DNA of 64,000 nt from Megasphaera stantonii (GTDB taxonomy: Bacteria > Bacillota > Negativicutes > Veillonellales > Megasphaeraceae), in NCBI RefSeq assembly GCF_003367905.1, contig NZ_CP029462.1, positions 310,001-374,000 of the forward strand, in the 5' to 3' direction. Of the stretch, positions 45,928-55,383 are shown piece by piece; the stretch's first letter is position 1; the number at the start of each line of letters is the position of its first letter. A model generated the notes under the pieces. That model saw only the letters and a program-made list of their open reading frames with translations. It made no database searches and had not been told where the DNA came from. Position numbers and translations under genes: made by a program.

Positions 45928-47043
45928 TCACGCCATCTGCTCCCACCATGCCGAAAAGGTCTGCCTGTCGTCGCCGATGCGGACGGTTTCGCCGATTTTG
46001 GGCGTGAGAAGCCGGTACGGTTTGCCTATGCTGGCAACCGACAGGCGCTGGTACGGCTCAGCCCAGGGATGACGGCTCAGGGCGAATTTACCGTTGTGCA
46101 CGGATAAGATGGCCTTCGCGCCGACGTCGACAGCCGCCCGGGCCGCTTCCTCCGGCATGAGATGAATGCGGGCCCAGCGTTCGTTGTACTGGCCGTTTTC
46201 CATGACAGCCAGATCAAAAGGCCCCAAGGTCTCGCCGATATGGCGAAAATGGCTCCCATAGCCGCCGTCGCCGCTGACATAGACGCGCCGCCCCGGCGTA
46301 ATGAAGGCAAAACCGGCCCACTGGGTCTGATTGCGCTTGAACAGGCGGCCGGAAAAATGCTGGCTCGGCAGAACATGCACCGTCAGGCCGTCGGCCAGAG
46401 GAATTTCCGTATACCAGTCTTCCTCGTGGACGCGGGCCATGTCGAATCCCCACTGCTCGAAATACTCGCCGACGCCCAAGGGGCAGACGATGTCCTTCAC
46501 CTTGTCTTTCAAAGCCATGACGCTGAGATAATCGAGATGATCCCAGTGGTCATGAGACAGAACCAGTACATCCACAGGGGGAATATCAGCAGCCGCATAG
46601 ACATTGCTGCCATCAAAGGCCCGGTTGATGAAAAAGGCCGGCGAAGCATAGCTGCTGAACACCGGGTCGACAAGGATGCGATAGCCGCCGAGGTGCAGGT
46701 ACAGCGACGAGTGGCCCATCCAGACGACACAGTCCTCGTCGAGAGGCAGGGAATGCAGGTCCGTTTTCTGGGAAATCATCCGTCCTTTCGGCTTCAATCC
46801 CTCGGAGCTGCCGAAAAGGAACTCGGCCATAGCCTTGGCTTCTCCCCCTTTGACAGTCTGGTCGATAGGCTCCAAATTCTGAAACTGCCCGTCGTAATAA
46901 TGAGGCGAGGCCAAGATGCGCTCCCGCCGTTTCCCCGTCGGCAGGCAGCCGAACTCCGGCCGGTTTACATAATACGTACCGCCGAGAGCCAGGCCGGCTG
47001 CGCCGATTCCCATAGCTTTTAAAAACTGTCGTCTGTTCATCAT
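45928..47043 (-). CDS. Tat-signalled MBL-fold metallohydrolase (NAPE-PLD/UlaG-like)
   Basis: 371 residues. The N-terminus has a twin-arginine signal (NRRQFLKAMGIGAAGLALGG), so the folded protein is probably exported to the periplasm. The metallo-beta-lactamase fold has VWMGHSSLYLHLGG, the metal site VLVLSHDHWDHLDYL, and GDGGYGSHF with metal ligands. The type is close to NAPE-phospholipase D-like enzymes, so a phospholipid or phosphodiester substrate is possible but unproven. Two ATG codons open the frame; I use the first. Confidence 0.86.
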   Translation of the reverse strand: MMNRRQFLKAMGIGAAGLALGGTYYVNRPEFGCLPTGKRRERILASPHYYDGQFQNLEPIDQTVKGGEAKAMAEFLFGSSEGLKPKGRMISQKTDLHSLPLDEDCVVWMGHSSLYLHLGGYRILVDPVFSSYASPAFFINRAFDGSNVYAAADIPPVDVLVLSHDHWDHLDYLSVMALKDKVKDIVCPLGVGEYFEQWGFDMARVHEEDWYTEIPLADGLTVHVLPSQHFSGRLFKRNQTQWAGFAFITPGRRVYVSGDGGYGSHFRHIGETLGPFDLAVMENGQYNERWARIHLMPEEAARAAVDVGAKAILSVHNGKFALSRHPWAEPYQRLSVASIGKPYRLLTPKIGETVRIGDDRQTFSAWWEQMA

Positions 47044-47310
47044 CTATGCTCCATTTCTGCGTTTTTATTTCATTATACTCGTTAGAGTGAAGTTTAAGTC
47101 AAGCTGTTTTACTTTTCACCGCACATACAATTTTGACGAAACAACACAGGGAACGCTTCTCGAAATTCATAACCTATGCTGCCGGCAGCATCATACCGGA
47201 AATTGCCGTCGTACACTACAATCCGGCAGCATACTAAAATAGAAGCAACACACGCTGCCGCCGCAAGGGACGCATTCTCTGCAACGTCAGCGTGTTCTCT
47301 GAAGTTTCTG
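47044..47310. other. Intergenic region without a supported gene
   Basis: It holds the promoter side of the metallohydrolase gene and the space up to the adhesin terminator. I find no frame with a ribosome binding site and no RNA structure I can name. Confidence 0.6.
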
Positions 47311-47338
47311 AAAAACAGACGCCTGCATTGCAGGCGTC
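47311..47338 (-). terminator. Terminator after the adhesin gene
   Basis: Perfect palindrome GACGCCTGCA/TGCAGGCGTC followed by TGTTTTTC on the minus strand, 20 bases after the stop codon. Confidence 0.85.
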
Positions 47339-47359
47339 CAGTTGTATTGCCATATACCA

Positions 47360-50300
47360 TTAGAGTTCCATGCCGCCGTCGACGAAGCAGATTTCCGCTT
47401 TTCGTTCGCGGAAGTCTTCCTTTCGGCCGAAGGGCGCGTCGTAGATATCGGGCACGATGCGGTCGGTGACGGTAAGATCGCCCGGTTCCAGGCGGATGTC
47501 GTAGTTGCCGACGAAGAGGCCGGACAAGTCCGATCCTTGGCCGTAGAAGGCGCCGCCGTATTGGAAGCCGATGACGCCGGCGTACCGCCCCGGCCGATAT
47601 TCCTTAGAGGTATCGCTGGCAGACAAGCCGAAGACGACAGGGCCGAAAACGTCGCCGTTGACAAAGGGCGATACGCTGCCGGTATACAGTGCCGGCATAC
47701 CGACAGGAATGGTCAGGTCATCGGCGCGGATCGTGAGAGCTGCCGGCGCGACGTGCGATTTGCCTATCGCCGTTACGGTCAGGGACGACGCATCCTTCAG
47801 TTTGTAATTGCCTAGAACCGAAGCGTCGAAGGTGACGCTCCAATCGTAGCTGCCGGCGTCGTTCGTCTGCCGCAGGCTGCCGATACCATCTGCCGCGCCG
47901 TCGGCGACGGCAAGACGGTCCCGAATACGCCGCATATCATCGTCAAAGCCCTGCACGTCCAAGGTTCTCCCCTTGCCGTTCGTCGCCGTAAGGTGAAGGA
48001 AATCCTGGTAGTCCGGCACGATGCGGCCGCCGGCTCCGCCTCCATGCATCTGACCGTTTCCGTATATACGGTAAATATCATCGAGGGTCACGTCCAGCGT
48101 CGCCTTGTCTACAGAAATCTTGCCGTTGTCCGACGCCCAGGCGACATCATAGCCTAAGTTATTAGGAGCAAAGGATTCGCCATGGCCGCGGCTGATTTGA
48201 GCCGAAGCCAGCCATTCCGTGTAGTCTTTCGCTTCAATCTGTCCCTTCGCATTGTACAGCAGGCTGCCGTTTCCATTGTCATCAGCAGAAGCCGTCGTAT
48301 GGTCGTAAGCCGCAAAGGGCGCATCCATGCCGTCGGGGCCGGTAAGAAAGCCCTTGGCGATAAGATTCTGAATGTCCAAATCCTGCTCCCGGCCAGTATA
48401 GGTCAGGCCAAGGTATTCGTCAATAGATATGGCCTTGCCGTCCACGACAGCCTTGTCCTTCATGGTCAAGGTCGTCAGGAATACCTTCAGGAGGGGCGTG
48501 CTGCTGCCGTCGTAGATCCGCCAGGTATAGGCAAAATCATAGCCGCCATAGGAGGATTTCTTCGTCTGCTGGAACGAAGGATCCGACAGGTCGTAGCCAT
48601 TTCCGGCGGCCGTTCCCGCTCCGACGAGCGTCCCTGTGCCGTAGACATTAGCCAAGGTACCCGTATTGTCGCCGGCCACAGCACCGACTGCTCCATCTCC
48701 CCTTGCCTCGCCTGCGCTGTAAGCGTTCGACACGGTGCCGCTATTCGCCCCGACGATACCGCCGACATTCGTCTTACCTTGTACCGCTTCATTTGTACCG
48801 TCAGCCGTCATAATATGGCTGAATACCTGATTGATCTTGCCCGTGCCGCTGTTGCTGCCGGCAATGCCGCCGACATTGACGCTTCCTGCCGCATCGACAG
48901 CGCCGGTATTGTAGGCTGCCGTTATGACGCCGCGGTTCATCCCGACGAGGCCGCCGATATTTTCTCCGGCAGCGCCCGTATGGATTTCGCCTGCGTCAAC
49001 GAGTTTATCCCCATCGGCATCCGTCCACGTGCCGACACTGACGACGCCGTTGTTGTAGACCTGATACTTGTAATAGCCGCCTTTGTCGTCGCGGCCGCCG
49101 GAAATCGACCCCTGGTTGTCGCCAATAAGTCCGCCGACAGTATGCTGGCCTGCGACCTGGGCCCCAGCGGTATTCACTGCCTGGGAGCGGGAAACCGTAC
49201 CAGTATGGGTGCCGATAAGGCCGCCCACCGCACCCGTCGTCCCTACGACGGTGCCGCTATTGATCAAGCTGGAATCCGTCATAGCGCCGCCGTTTTGGCC
49301 GAAAAGGCCGCCGGCTCCGCCCTTCGTCGCCTTCACTTCGCCCGTATTGGACGCCGTAAGGCCGTTGAAGTCCGCCTGATTTTCCCCGGCTACGCCGCCG
49401 ACGAAATCACTGCCTATGACGTTGCTGACATTGCCGACCTCTCCGGCCAGTGCGCCCTCATTCAAGCCGACAATTCCGCCGACGTACGTCGCGCCGTCAG
49501 CGTACACCTCGGCCTCAGTCATGGCGTTGGTAATGGTCGCGCCACGTTGATTGATTCCGGCCACGCCGCCGAAGTACCGGGCGTCGCCGCTTCCCGGCTT
49601 GACGTGCAGTTCGACGGTATTTTTGATATTTTCCAGCGTGCCGTCGATGCGGGTATTTTCGATGACGCCGCCGTCTTCGTTGCTTCCGGCTACGCCGCCG
49701 ACATATTCACGGCCGGTGATCTTGCCGCGGTTGACCAGGAGCGGCCCGTCCGCACCCTGCCCGTCGCCGGCAGCGGAAATCGTGCCGACGTTTTTGCCGG
49801 CAATGCCGCCGACATAGCTGTCGCCTGTAATGGCCGCCGAGCTGTCGTTGACAATGCGTTCCATCTTAGCGCCCTGCTGATTGATGCCTACCAGGCCGCC
49901 GACGTAGGCTTGACCGGTGATTTCGCCGTTGTTGCGGCCATTCTGCACAATGCCGCTGTTATCGCCGATGAGGCCGCCGACATATTGGCTGTCGGCTGTC
50001 CCCGTAATATTGGCGGCGTTGACGACGTTGGAAACGGTCTTTCCGCTGTGATTTATGCCGATGATGCCGCCGACGTTTTGTTCGCCGCTGATAATGCTTT
50101 CGTTGTAGGCGTTGTACATCGTCCCGTCGTTGATGCCGATGACGCCGCCGACGTTGCTGCTGCCGGAGTCGCCGCCATTGGTCACGCCCAAGGAATCGAT
50201 ACGGTACACGCCGCCGGTATTATAGCCGACGACGCCGCCCAGGCCGCCGCTTGAAGCCGTACCATCTGACGTGACGGCACTGTTGCTGTAGCTGAAATCG

Positions 50301-53300
50301 ACGACGCCGTCAGCTTCATTCGTACCGGCAATACCGCCGGCTATCGCTTCTCCGCCCTTGGCAATAACGCTGCCGACAGCTTCTACGTCGTAAATCCCTC
50401 GCTTGAAATCAACCGCTCCGGCAGCTTCATCAAAGGCAGCGTCGCCGTTCCGATTGATGCCGGCAATGCCGCCGGCACTGCCCTGGGAGCTGATGGTATT
50501 GCCAAAGGTATTGACTTGCGCAATCGTGCCCTCATTCACGCCGGCTACGGCTCCAGCCGTTTCCGTACCGTCAAAGGTACTGCTGTAAATATTAACGTTT
50601 TTCACCGTACCGGACGCGCCGATTTGCGAGAAGATACCAGCGTGTTCCACAGACTGCACATTGCCGTCAGACCCTTTCGCCGCATCCAGACCGATAATAT
50701 GATGGCCCCGGCCATCGAAGGTCCCCATGTAGCCGTCGCTGCCAGTACCGATAGCCGTATAGCCGGTCAGGTTGCTGGCATTGATGTCCTGCTTCAGGGC
50801 GTAGTTGTAGTGGAGGGCCTCCGTATCGTTGCTGCCGCCATCAAGTCCATTTTTATAAAACGTTTGAATCCCCCGCAGCTGTTCTGCACTATTTACCCAC
50901 AGGTACATGAAGTTATTAGTATGGACCCCTTCTTCTTGTGCAATCGACTGCCCGTTGACAGCAGCATTCATGCTATTGAATTTATCTCTAAGCCCAAACT
51001 GGCTGCCAAATTTTTCAAAGGTATATTTTCCAGCCGTTTCATCCCACAAGTCGACAGCAAATTTCGCATCGCCCGATGCTGCATTCAAGGCAATGGAAGG
51101 CCCATTGGCATCGCTGAAATGATCCATAAACTGGCTAAGCCCTGTCACCGAATCCGCAGCAGTGCCCTGTCGGGCCTGCACTTGGCCGATATGGGTAATG
51201 TCGAGGACGACTTCGCTGTGTTCCCCTGTGCTTTCCAAGGTCAGGCTACCGCCGAGGGCCAAGTCGCTGTCGACGAATACGTCGCCCCGGCCAGTTACGG
51301 TCAGGTTGCCCTGCGTCGTAATCAGGCCATCCTGCTTATTGCCGAAATAGAGGTGGGCATGACCCTGACCGATAGACTCAGTCTGGCCATTGACGGTTTT
51401 CGTACCAGCTGTAATCGTGATATCACCGTTTTTCATCGCCGGATTATTCGTCGTGTAAGCAAACCAGTTTCCTATAGAATTTACGTCCTGACGCGGGTCA
51501 GATACAATATCCACCGTTCCGGCCTGCCAGGTGCCGTCGCTTGCCGCTGCGAGACCGGGAATCGTGAGAGTCTCGCCATCCTTTGCCGAGGTCAGCGTAC
51601 CGTATACGTCCACATCGCCGGCTGTAATGGCAATATCGCCTTTTCCGCCATTGCCCGTCGCCGTCACGTCGCCATATACCGTAACCGTTCCGTCAGCATT
51701 TAAGGAAACAGATGAGCCGTACAAGGCCGCACCCGTACCCAGCCCCAGGCCGGCTCCGTCCTTGGCATTCAGCGTCAGCGCACCGTCGCTGTACAGCAGG
51801 CCGCCGTAATATGCCGCATCAGCCGCCGTATCGACGCCATTCAAGGTCAGGCCGCCGCCGTATACGGCCAGCCGCCCTTCGCCAGACAGACCTAAATCAC
51901 TCCAGTTAAAGGTTACATCCTGCTTCGCCCTGACGATGGTCAGCAGGGGATCATAGGCTGTACCGTATTGCACCGTGTCTATTCCCTTCATCCTATCGGG
52001 ATGAGCCGCCGTATCGCCGAAATACTCCGCCGACTTCGGCATGAAGGCATTTAAAATCGGCGTGGTCTGGCCTTCGTAGATGCGCCAGTCTGTCGAAAAG
52101 TTTAAGTTTTTATAGAAATCCTTCGATTGCCGATCTGCATACGCAATTCTGGTGCCTTGCTTATCATTGAGATCGGTAAATATCGATGTATCCTGCGGCG
52201 CAATGTAATATCCGCTACCATTAGTTACAATTGCCCTATCACCACCAGTTCCTGTGCCATACAAACTTCCTAAGCCTATTGTAGTGGAATTGCCATCAGC
52301 GTCAGCGGCATATAAATTTCCTGTCGTATATACATTGGTCAACGTGGCAGGACCACGGCCAATAATACCGCCAACAGAATTATTGCCTATCGTACGATTC
52401 TTTCCCTGATAGCTGCGAATCGTGCCTAAATTATATGCACTCTCTATGAGTCTTGAAGTACTGGAACGAGAACCCGCTCCGACTATGCCGCCAACCGAGC
52501 TGGTACCGCTACGATTGCCGGTAGAATCATTGTTCACTACAGTTACATTACCCGTATTAAAGGAATTCCGAATTTTCCCACCATAAAAAAATCCAGTAAT
52601 GCCGCCGACTACGTTATATCCGTTATATATATCGCCAGCATTATACGATGTATCTACTATGCCGTTTAGGCGGCCAACAACGCCGCCGACGTGGCGGGCA
52701 TAATAGGTATAGGTCTTATCGCCGATTTCTCCTTTGTTATATACATTATACAACAGAGCCTTAGCTGCACTACCGCTCTCCGTCGTATCGCCGACAATAC
52801 CGCCTATATTAGCAGCAGGCAAATTATCATCAGGGCTAGCTGTTCTTGTCATATTGACGGTGCCTAAGTTATAAGAATCAGCGACTTCACCATTAAACAT
52901 CATGCCGACAACGCCGCCGATGTTGATAAAGCCGCGGATATTCCCACTATTATAGCTTTCGCTGACAGCTGCCGCTGCCGTATCGCGCTTTATGTCATCC
53001 AGTGGTTTGGTACTGTCCCGATCCAGTTTGCCGATAATGCCGCCGGTATTGCCGGCTTTACTGGCCTTACTGACAGCCTCCTTCGAAGCAATCGGCAGCG
53101 AATGAACCGAGCCGCTATTGGCACTTTGGGTCACATATACATTGCCGCCGTTCAAATACCCGGCTATGCCTCCCATATTGCCGATAATAGTTGTTTCTGT
53201 ACCCTCCGAGGTATTATCGCGCACCAATTCAGTGACAAACCCAGCTGCATTGCGCGCCCCCGTCGCCATGATATCGCCGCCGTCATTCAATCCAGACGCA

Positions 53301-55336
53301 ATGGTATACGTCCCGCTGGCTGAACTGCTGCCGAAGTACCCAGCAACGCCGCCGACGTTATGAGCGCCGCGGACGGCATTTTCCCGGTTTCTCACAGCGG
53401 TAATATCCGTATTCACCGCTTTGCCAACAATGCCGCCGACATTTCCGGCAGTGAAGAAATCCTGACCCTCTTGGATATGACTGCTGATATTTCCATCATT
53501 CAGGACCTGACGAAGCCGGCTGTCCTGCGGTATCCCATCGCCGTCATAGGTACTGCTGGTTCCGGCGATGCCGCCGACATTTGCAGCCTGCACTGCTACT
53601 GTTTTTCCCTTAGATGGGGAATTATAGGAATGATATGTATAGTCTTCTGTCGCATAGCCTTCTGCATGTACATCGCCATGGTTTTCTGCATGCTGTACCG
53701 TCGTACCTTCCATATTCCCCACGATGCCGCCGACGTTATAGGCCCCGGTCACGTCTAGGCCGTTGTAGACACGGCCATCTGCGGCATGGTCGTTGCCGAT
53801 CTCAGAAAGGACGGCATGGCCGACTAAGCCGCCGACGTTGTACCCTTCGCCGGATACGTCGCCGATATTATAGCTCGTCCCTTTGATATCGCCGTGGTAC
53901 AAATAGCCGATCAGGCCGCCGGCATTGCTGACGTTACTGCCGCTGCCGTCTGGGCTGCCCTTGCTGAGGATAGTCCCCATGTTGACGAGATGGTCAAACG
54001 CCGCGTCGGTCTTGACGTCTGCCGAGCGGTTGGCTTCACCGGCATTCTTCACGGTGCCGCCGCTGTAGCCGACGATGCCGCCGACGTCGCTATGGCCTGT
54101 AACGGCTGCGCTGTTCGTTCCATAGCGGATATGCGTGTTGCCTACGGCTGCGCCGGCGACGCTGCCGACGAAATGACGGCCCGTAATGCTGCCGCCGACT
54201 AAGGTAACGCGGCTGATATCGGCGTCATGGGATACGCCGAACAAGCCGACGTTATCCGTATCGCCCCGGTTGATCGTCAAGCCGAAAATGTTGTAATCCA
54301 GGCCGTCGAAGGCGCCGTAGAAGCCGTATTTGGCCGCGCCGTCTGCAGTGCTGACGGATACCTTTCCATCTGCGCCGACGCCGACAGGCTTAAAGCCCTC
54401 GCGTACCGTATCGCCGTCATCGTCGTGCCAGGCCGCCGTCCCCGTAGCGTCAATGCTGTTGCGCAGGGCATATTTTCCGCCGAGATTGGTGTCCATCGCC
54501 TGAAGCTGCCTGGCGTCTTCCACCCACATGTAGCCGCTGACACCTTGTACTTCGCCGTTTACCTGGACATTTGCAAAGGTCTTGTCCTTGTCTGCATAGG
54601 TGTGATTTGCCTCATCGTAGGCGTCGTAGCCTAAAAGCACGCGGCTGGCGTCGCTGGCCCTGACGACGAAACCTTCGTTCTTTTTATTGTCTTCGCTGCG
54701 CACCCGTTCCGTATCGATGACAATGCGCCCGTTGCTTTCAAAGGAGACGCTGCCGGCGTTGATGTTACCGAGGCTCATGAGCTCGGCGTCGGTATGGCAG
54801 TCCTGGGCGGCGTTCATGAACTCTTCCATATTCGTATCGGCCTGTATACGGCTCAGCATCTCATCTGTCAGACCGGCAGCAGACACATGCAGGCCGCCGG
54901 CATTGATCTGGGCGCTCGGGCCGATTTGCACGCCAGCCGGATTGACGACGTAGATATTGCCGCCGGCAGCGTTAATCGTACCGTAAATCTGCGACGCCTC
55001 TATACTACCCTTGACGTAGTTCAGCGTATTGAAATTCGCCGCGTCGGCTGAGAAGTTGACGACGGCGTTGGCCCCGATGTTGAAGCTGTCCCAGGTAATG
55101 ACGCCGGTTTTCCCGTTCTGACGGATATTCATGACCGGATTCGTCGCCGTACCGGCATTCTGATTTAATCCCGTATGGCCGCCCAAGACAGACGCCCCGC
55201 CGGCAGGCAGTTCGTTATTAGGTACGACAGCCGCGGCCCCATAGGCTTCGGGCGCTGCGTACAGTGCCGTCGCGCCGGCCAACAGGCCCAGGACTATGCG
55301 GCGCTTTAAGTAATAATATTTCGTATAGGTATTCAT
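47360..55336 (-). CDS. Giant two-partner secretion adhesin (TpsA) with GLUG repeats
   Basis: Secreted surface protein of 2,658 residues. It has a long signal peptide (KRRIVLGLLAGATALYAAPEAYG), then the TPS domain at about 35-250 with the filamentous-hemagglutinin pattern (GVITWDSFNIGANAVVNF, NIYVVNPAGVQIGPSAQINAGG). Two blocks of GLUG motifs (NVGGIVGxxxG type, about 35 copies) at about 380-1000 and 1560-2240 are separated by a filamentous-hemagglutinin-like beta-helix region. Two MBG-type domains follow near 2410 and 2540, ending in a short charged tail. The likely role is adhesion or biofilm formation. It lies 47 bases behind its transporter gene tpsB and starts at an ATG after GGAGG; an upstream frame to 55411 lacks a site. 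No LPXTG or C-terminal anchor is visible. Confidence 0.93.
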   Translation of the reverse strand: MNTYTKYYYLKRRIVLGLLAGATALYAAPEAYGAAAVVPNNELPAGGASVLGGHTGLNQNAGTATNPVMNIRQNGKTGVITWDSFNIGANAVVNFSADAANFNTLNYVKGSIEASQIYGTINAAGGNIYVVNPAGVQIGPSAQINAGGLHVSAAGLTDEMLSRIQADTNMEEFMNAAQDCHTDAELMSLGNINAGSVSFESNGRIVIDTERVRSEDNKKNEGFVVRASDASRVLLGYDAYDEANHTYADKDKTFANVQVNGEVQGVSGYMWVEDARQLQAMDTNLGGKYALRNSIDATGTAAWHDDDGDTVREGFKPVGVGADGKVSVSTADGAAKYGFYGAFDGLDYNIFGLTINRGDTDNVGLFGVSHDADISRVTLVGGSITGRHFVGSVAGAAVGNTHIRYGTNSAAVTGHSDVGGIVGYSGGTVKNAGEANRSADVKTDAAFDHLVNMGTILSKGSPDGSGSNVSNAGGLIGYLYHGDIKGTSYNIGDVSGEGYNVGGLVGHAVLSEIGNDHAADGRVYNGLDVTGAYNVGGIVGNMEGTTVQHAENHGDVHAEGYATEDYTYHSYNSPSKGKTVAVQAANVGGIAGTSSTYDGDGIPQDSRLRQVLNDGNISSHIQEGQDFFTAGNVGGIVGKAVNTDITAVRNRENAVRGAHNVGGVAGYFGSSSASGTYTIASGLNDGGDIMATGARNAAGFVTELVRDNTSEGTETTIIGNMGGIAGYLNGGNVYVTQSANSGSVHSLPIASKEAVSKASKAGNTGGIIGKLDRDSTKPLDDIKRDTAAAAVSESYNSGNIRGFINIGGVVGMMFNGEVADSYNLGTVNMTRTASPDDNLPAANIGGIVGDTTESGSAAKALLYNVYNKGEIGDKTYTYYARHVGGVVGRLNGIVDTSYNAGDIYNGYNVVGGITGFFYGGKIRNSFNTGNVTVVNNDSTGNRSGTSSVGGIVGAGSRSSTSRLIESAYNLGTIRSYQGKNRTIGNNSVGGIIGRGPATLTNVYTTGNLYAADADGNSTTIGLGSLYGTGTGGDRAIVTNGSGYYIAPQDTSIFTDLNDKQGTRIAYADRQSKDFYKNLNFSTDWRIYEGQTTPILNAFMPKSAEYFGDTAAHPDRMKGIDTVQYGTAYDPLLTIVRAKQDVTFNWSDLGLSGEGRLAVYGGGLTLNGVDTAADAAYYGGLLYSDGALTLNAKDGAGLGLGTGAALYGSSVSLNADGTVTVYGDVTATGNGGKGDIAITAGDVDVYGTLTSAKDGETLTIPGLAAASDGTWQAGTVDIVSDPRQDVNSIGNWFAYTTNNPAMKNGDITITAGTKTVNGQTESIGQGHAHLYFGNKQDGLITTQGNLTVTGRGDVFVDSDLALGGSLTLESTGEHSEVVLDITHIGQVQARQGTAADSVTGLSQFMDHFSDANGPSIALNAASGDAKFAVDLWDETAGKYTFEKFGSQFGLRDKFNSMNAAVNGQSIAQEEGVHTNNFMYLWVNSAEQLRGIQTFYKNGLDGGSNDTEALHYNYALKQDINASNLTGYTAIGTGSDGYMGTFDGRGHHIIGLDAAKGSDGNVQSVEHAGIFSQIGASGTVKNVNIYSSTFDGTETAGAVAGVNEGTIAQVNTFGNTISSQGSAGGIAGINRNGDAAFDEAAGAVDFKRGIYDVEAVGSVIAKGGEAIAGGIAGTNEADGVVDFSYSNSAVTSDGTASSGGLGGVVGYNTGGVYRIDSLGVTNGGDSGSSNVGGVIGINDGTMYNAYNESIISGEQNVGGIIGINHSGKTVSNVVNAANITGTADSQYVGGLIGDNSGIVQNGRNNGEITGQAYVGGLVGINQQGAKMERIVNDSSAAITGDSYVGGIAGKNVGTISAAGDGQGADGPLLVNRGKITGREYVGGVAGSNEDGGVIENTRIDGTLENIKNTVELHVKPGSGDARYFGGVAGINQRGATITNAMTEAEVYADGATYVGGIVGLNEGALAGEVGNVSNVIGSDFVGGVAGENQADFNGLTASNTGEVKATKGGAGGLFGQNGGAMTDSSLINSGTVVGTTGAVGGLIGTHTGTVSRSQAVNTAGAQVAGQHTVGGLIGDNQGSISGGRDDKGGYYKYQVYNNGVVSVGTWTDADGDKLVDAGEIHTGAAGENIGGLVGMNRGVITAAYNTGAVDAAGSVNVGGIAGSNSGTGKINQVFSHIMTADGTNEAVQGKTNVGGIVGANSGTVSNAYSAGEARGDGAVGAVAGDNTGTLANVYGTGTLVGAGTAAGNGYDLSDPSFQQTKKSSYGGYDFAYTWRIYDGSSTPLLKVFLTTLTMKDKAVVDGKAISIDEYLGLTYTGREQDLDIQNLIAKGFLTGPDGMDAPFAAYDHTTASADDNGNGSLLYNAKGQIEAKDYTEWLASAQISRGHGESFAPNNLGYDVAWASDNGKISVDKATLDVTLDDIYRIYGNGQMHGGGAGGRIVPDYQDFLHLTATNGKGRTLDVQGFDDDMRRIRDRLAVADGAADGIGSLRQTNDAGSYDWSVTFDASVLGNYKLKDASSLTVTAIGKSHVAPAALTIRADDLTIPVGMPALYTGSVSPFVNGDVFGPVVFGLSASDTSKEYRPGRYAGVIGFQYGGAFYGQGSDLSGLFVGNYDIRLEPGDLTVTDRIVPDIYDAPFGRKEDFRERKAEICFVDGGMEL
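48620..50660 (-). repeat. Second GLUG repeat block inside the adhesin
   Basis: About 20 copies of a 20-30 residue unit with the core VGGIVGxNxGT, in coding sequence. The DNA repeats the codons for GGI/VGG, visible as recurring gccgccgac strings. Boundaries are approximate. Confidence 0.8.
52350..54190 (-). repeat. First GLUG repeat block inside the adhesin
   Basis: About 15 copies of GLUG units with a core such as NVGGIVGNMEG or GGVVGRLNG, and longer spacers with YN-rich loops (SYNLGTVN, SYNAGDIYNGYN). Boundaries are approximate. Confidence 0.8.
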
Positions 55337-55383
55337 ATGGTACTTCCTCCACCATACAGCGTATCTGAAACAAAAAAAATAAA

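Noticed and set aside
48182-50254. 690-codon plus-strand frame within the adhesin
   Set aside because: It arises from the repeated GGI/VGG codons read on the other strand. The minus-strand frame has the signal peptide, TPS domain and partner gene.
48600-54200. Tandem-looking short repeats that might suggest a CRISPR array or satellite
   Set aside because: The repeats are imperfect, in frame, and encode GLUG units. There is no constant repeat with unique spacers, and no cas genes are in the window.
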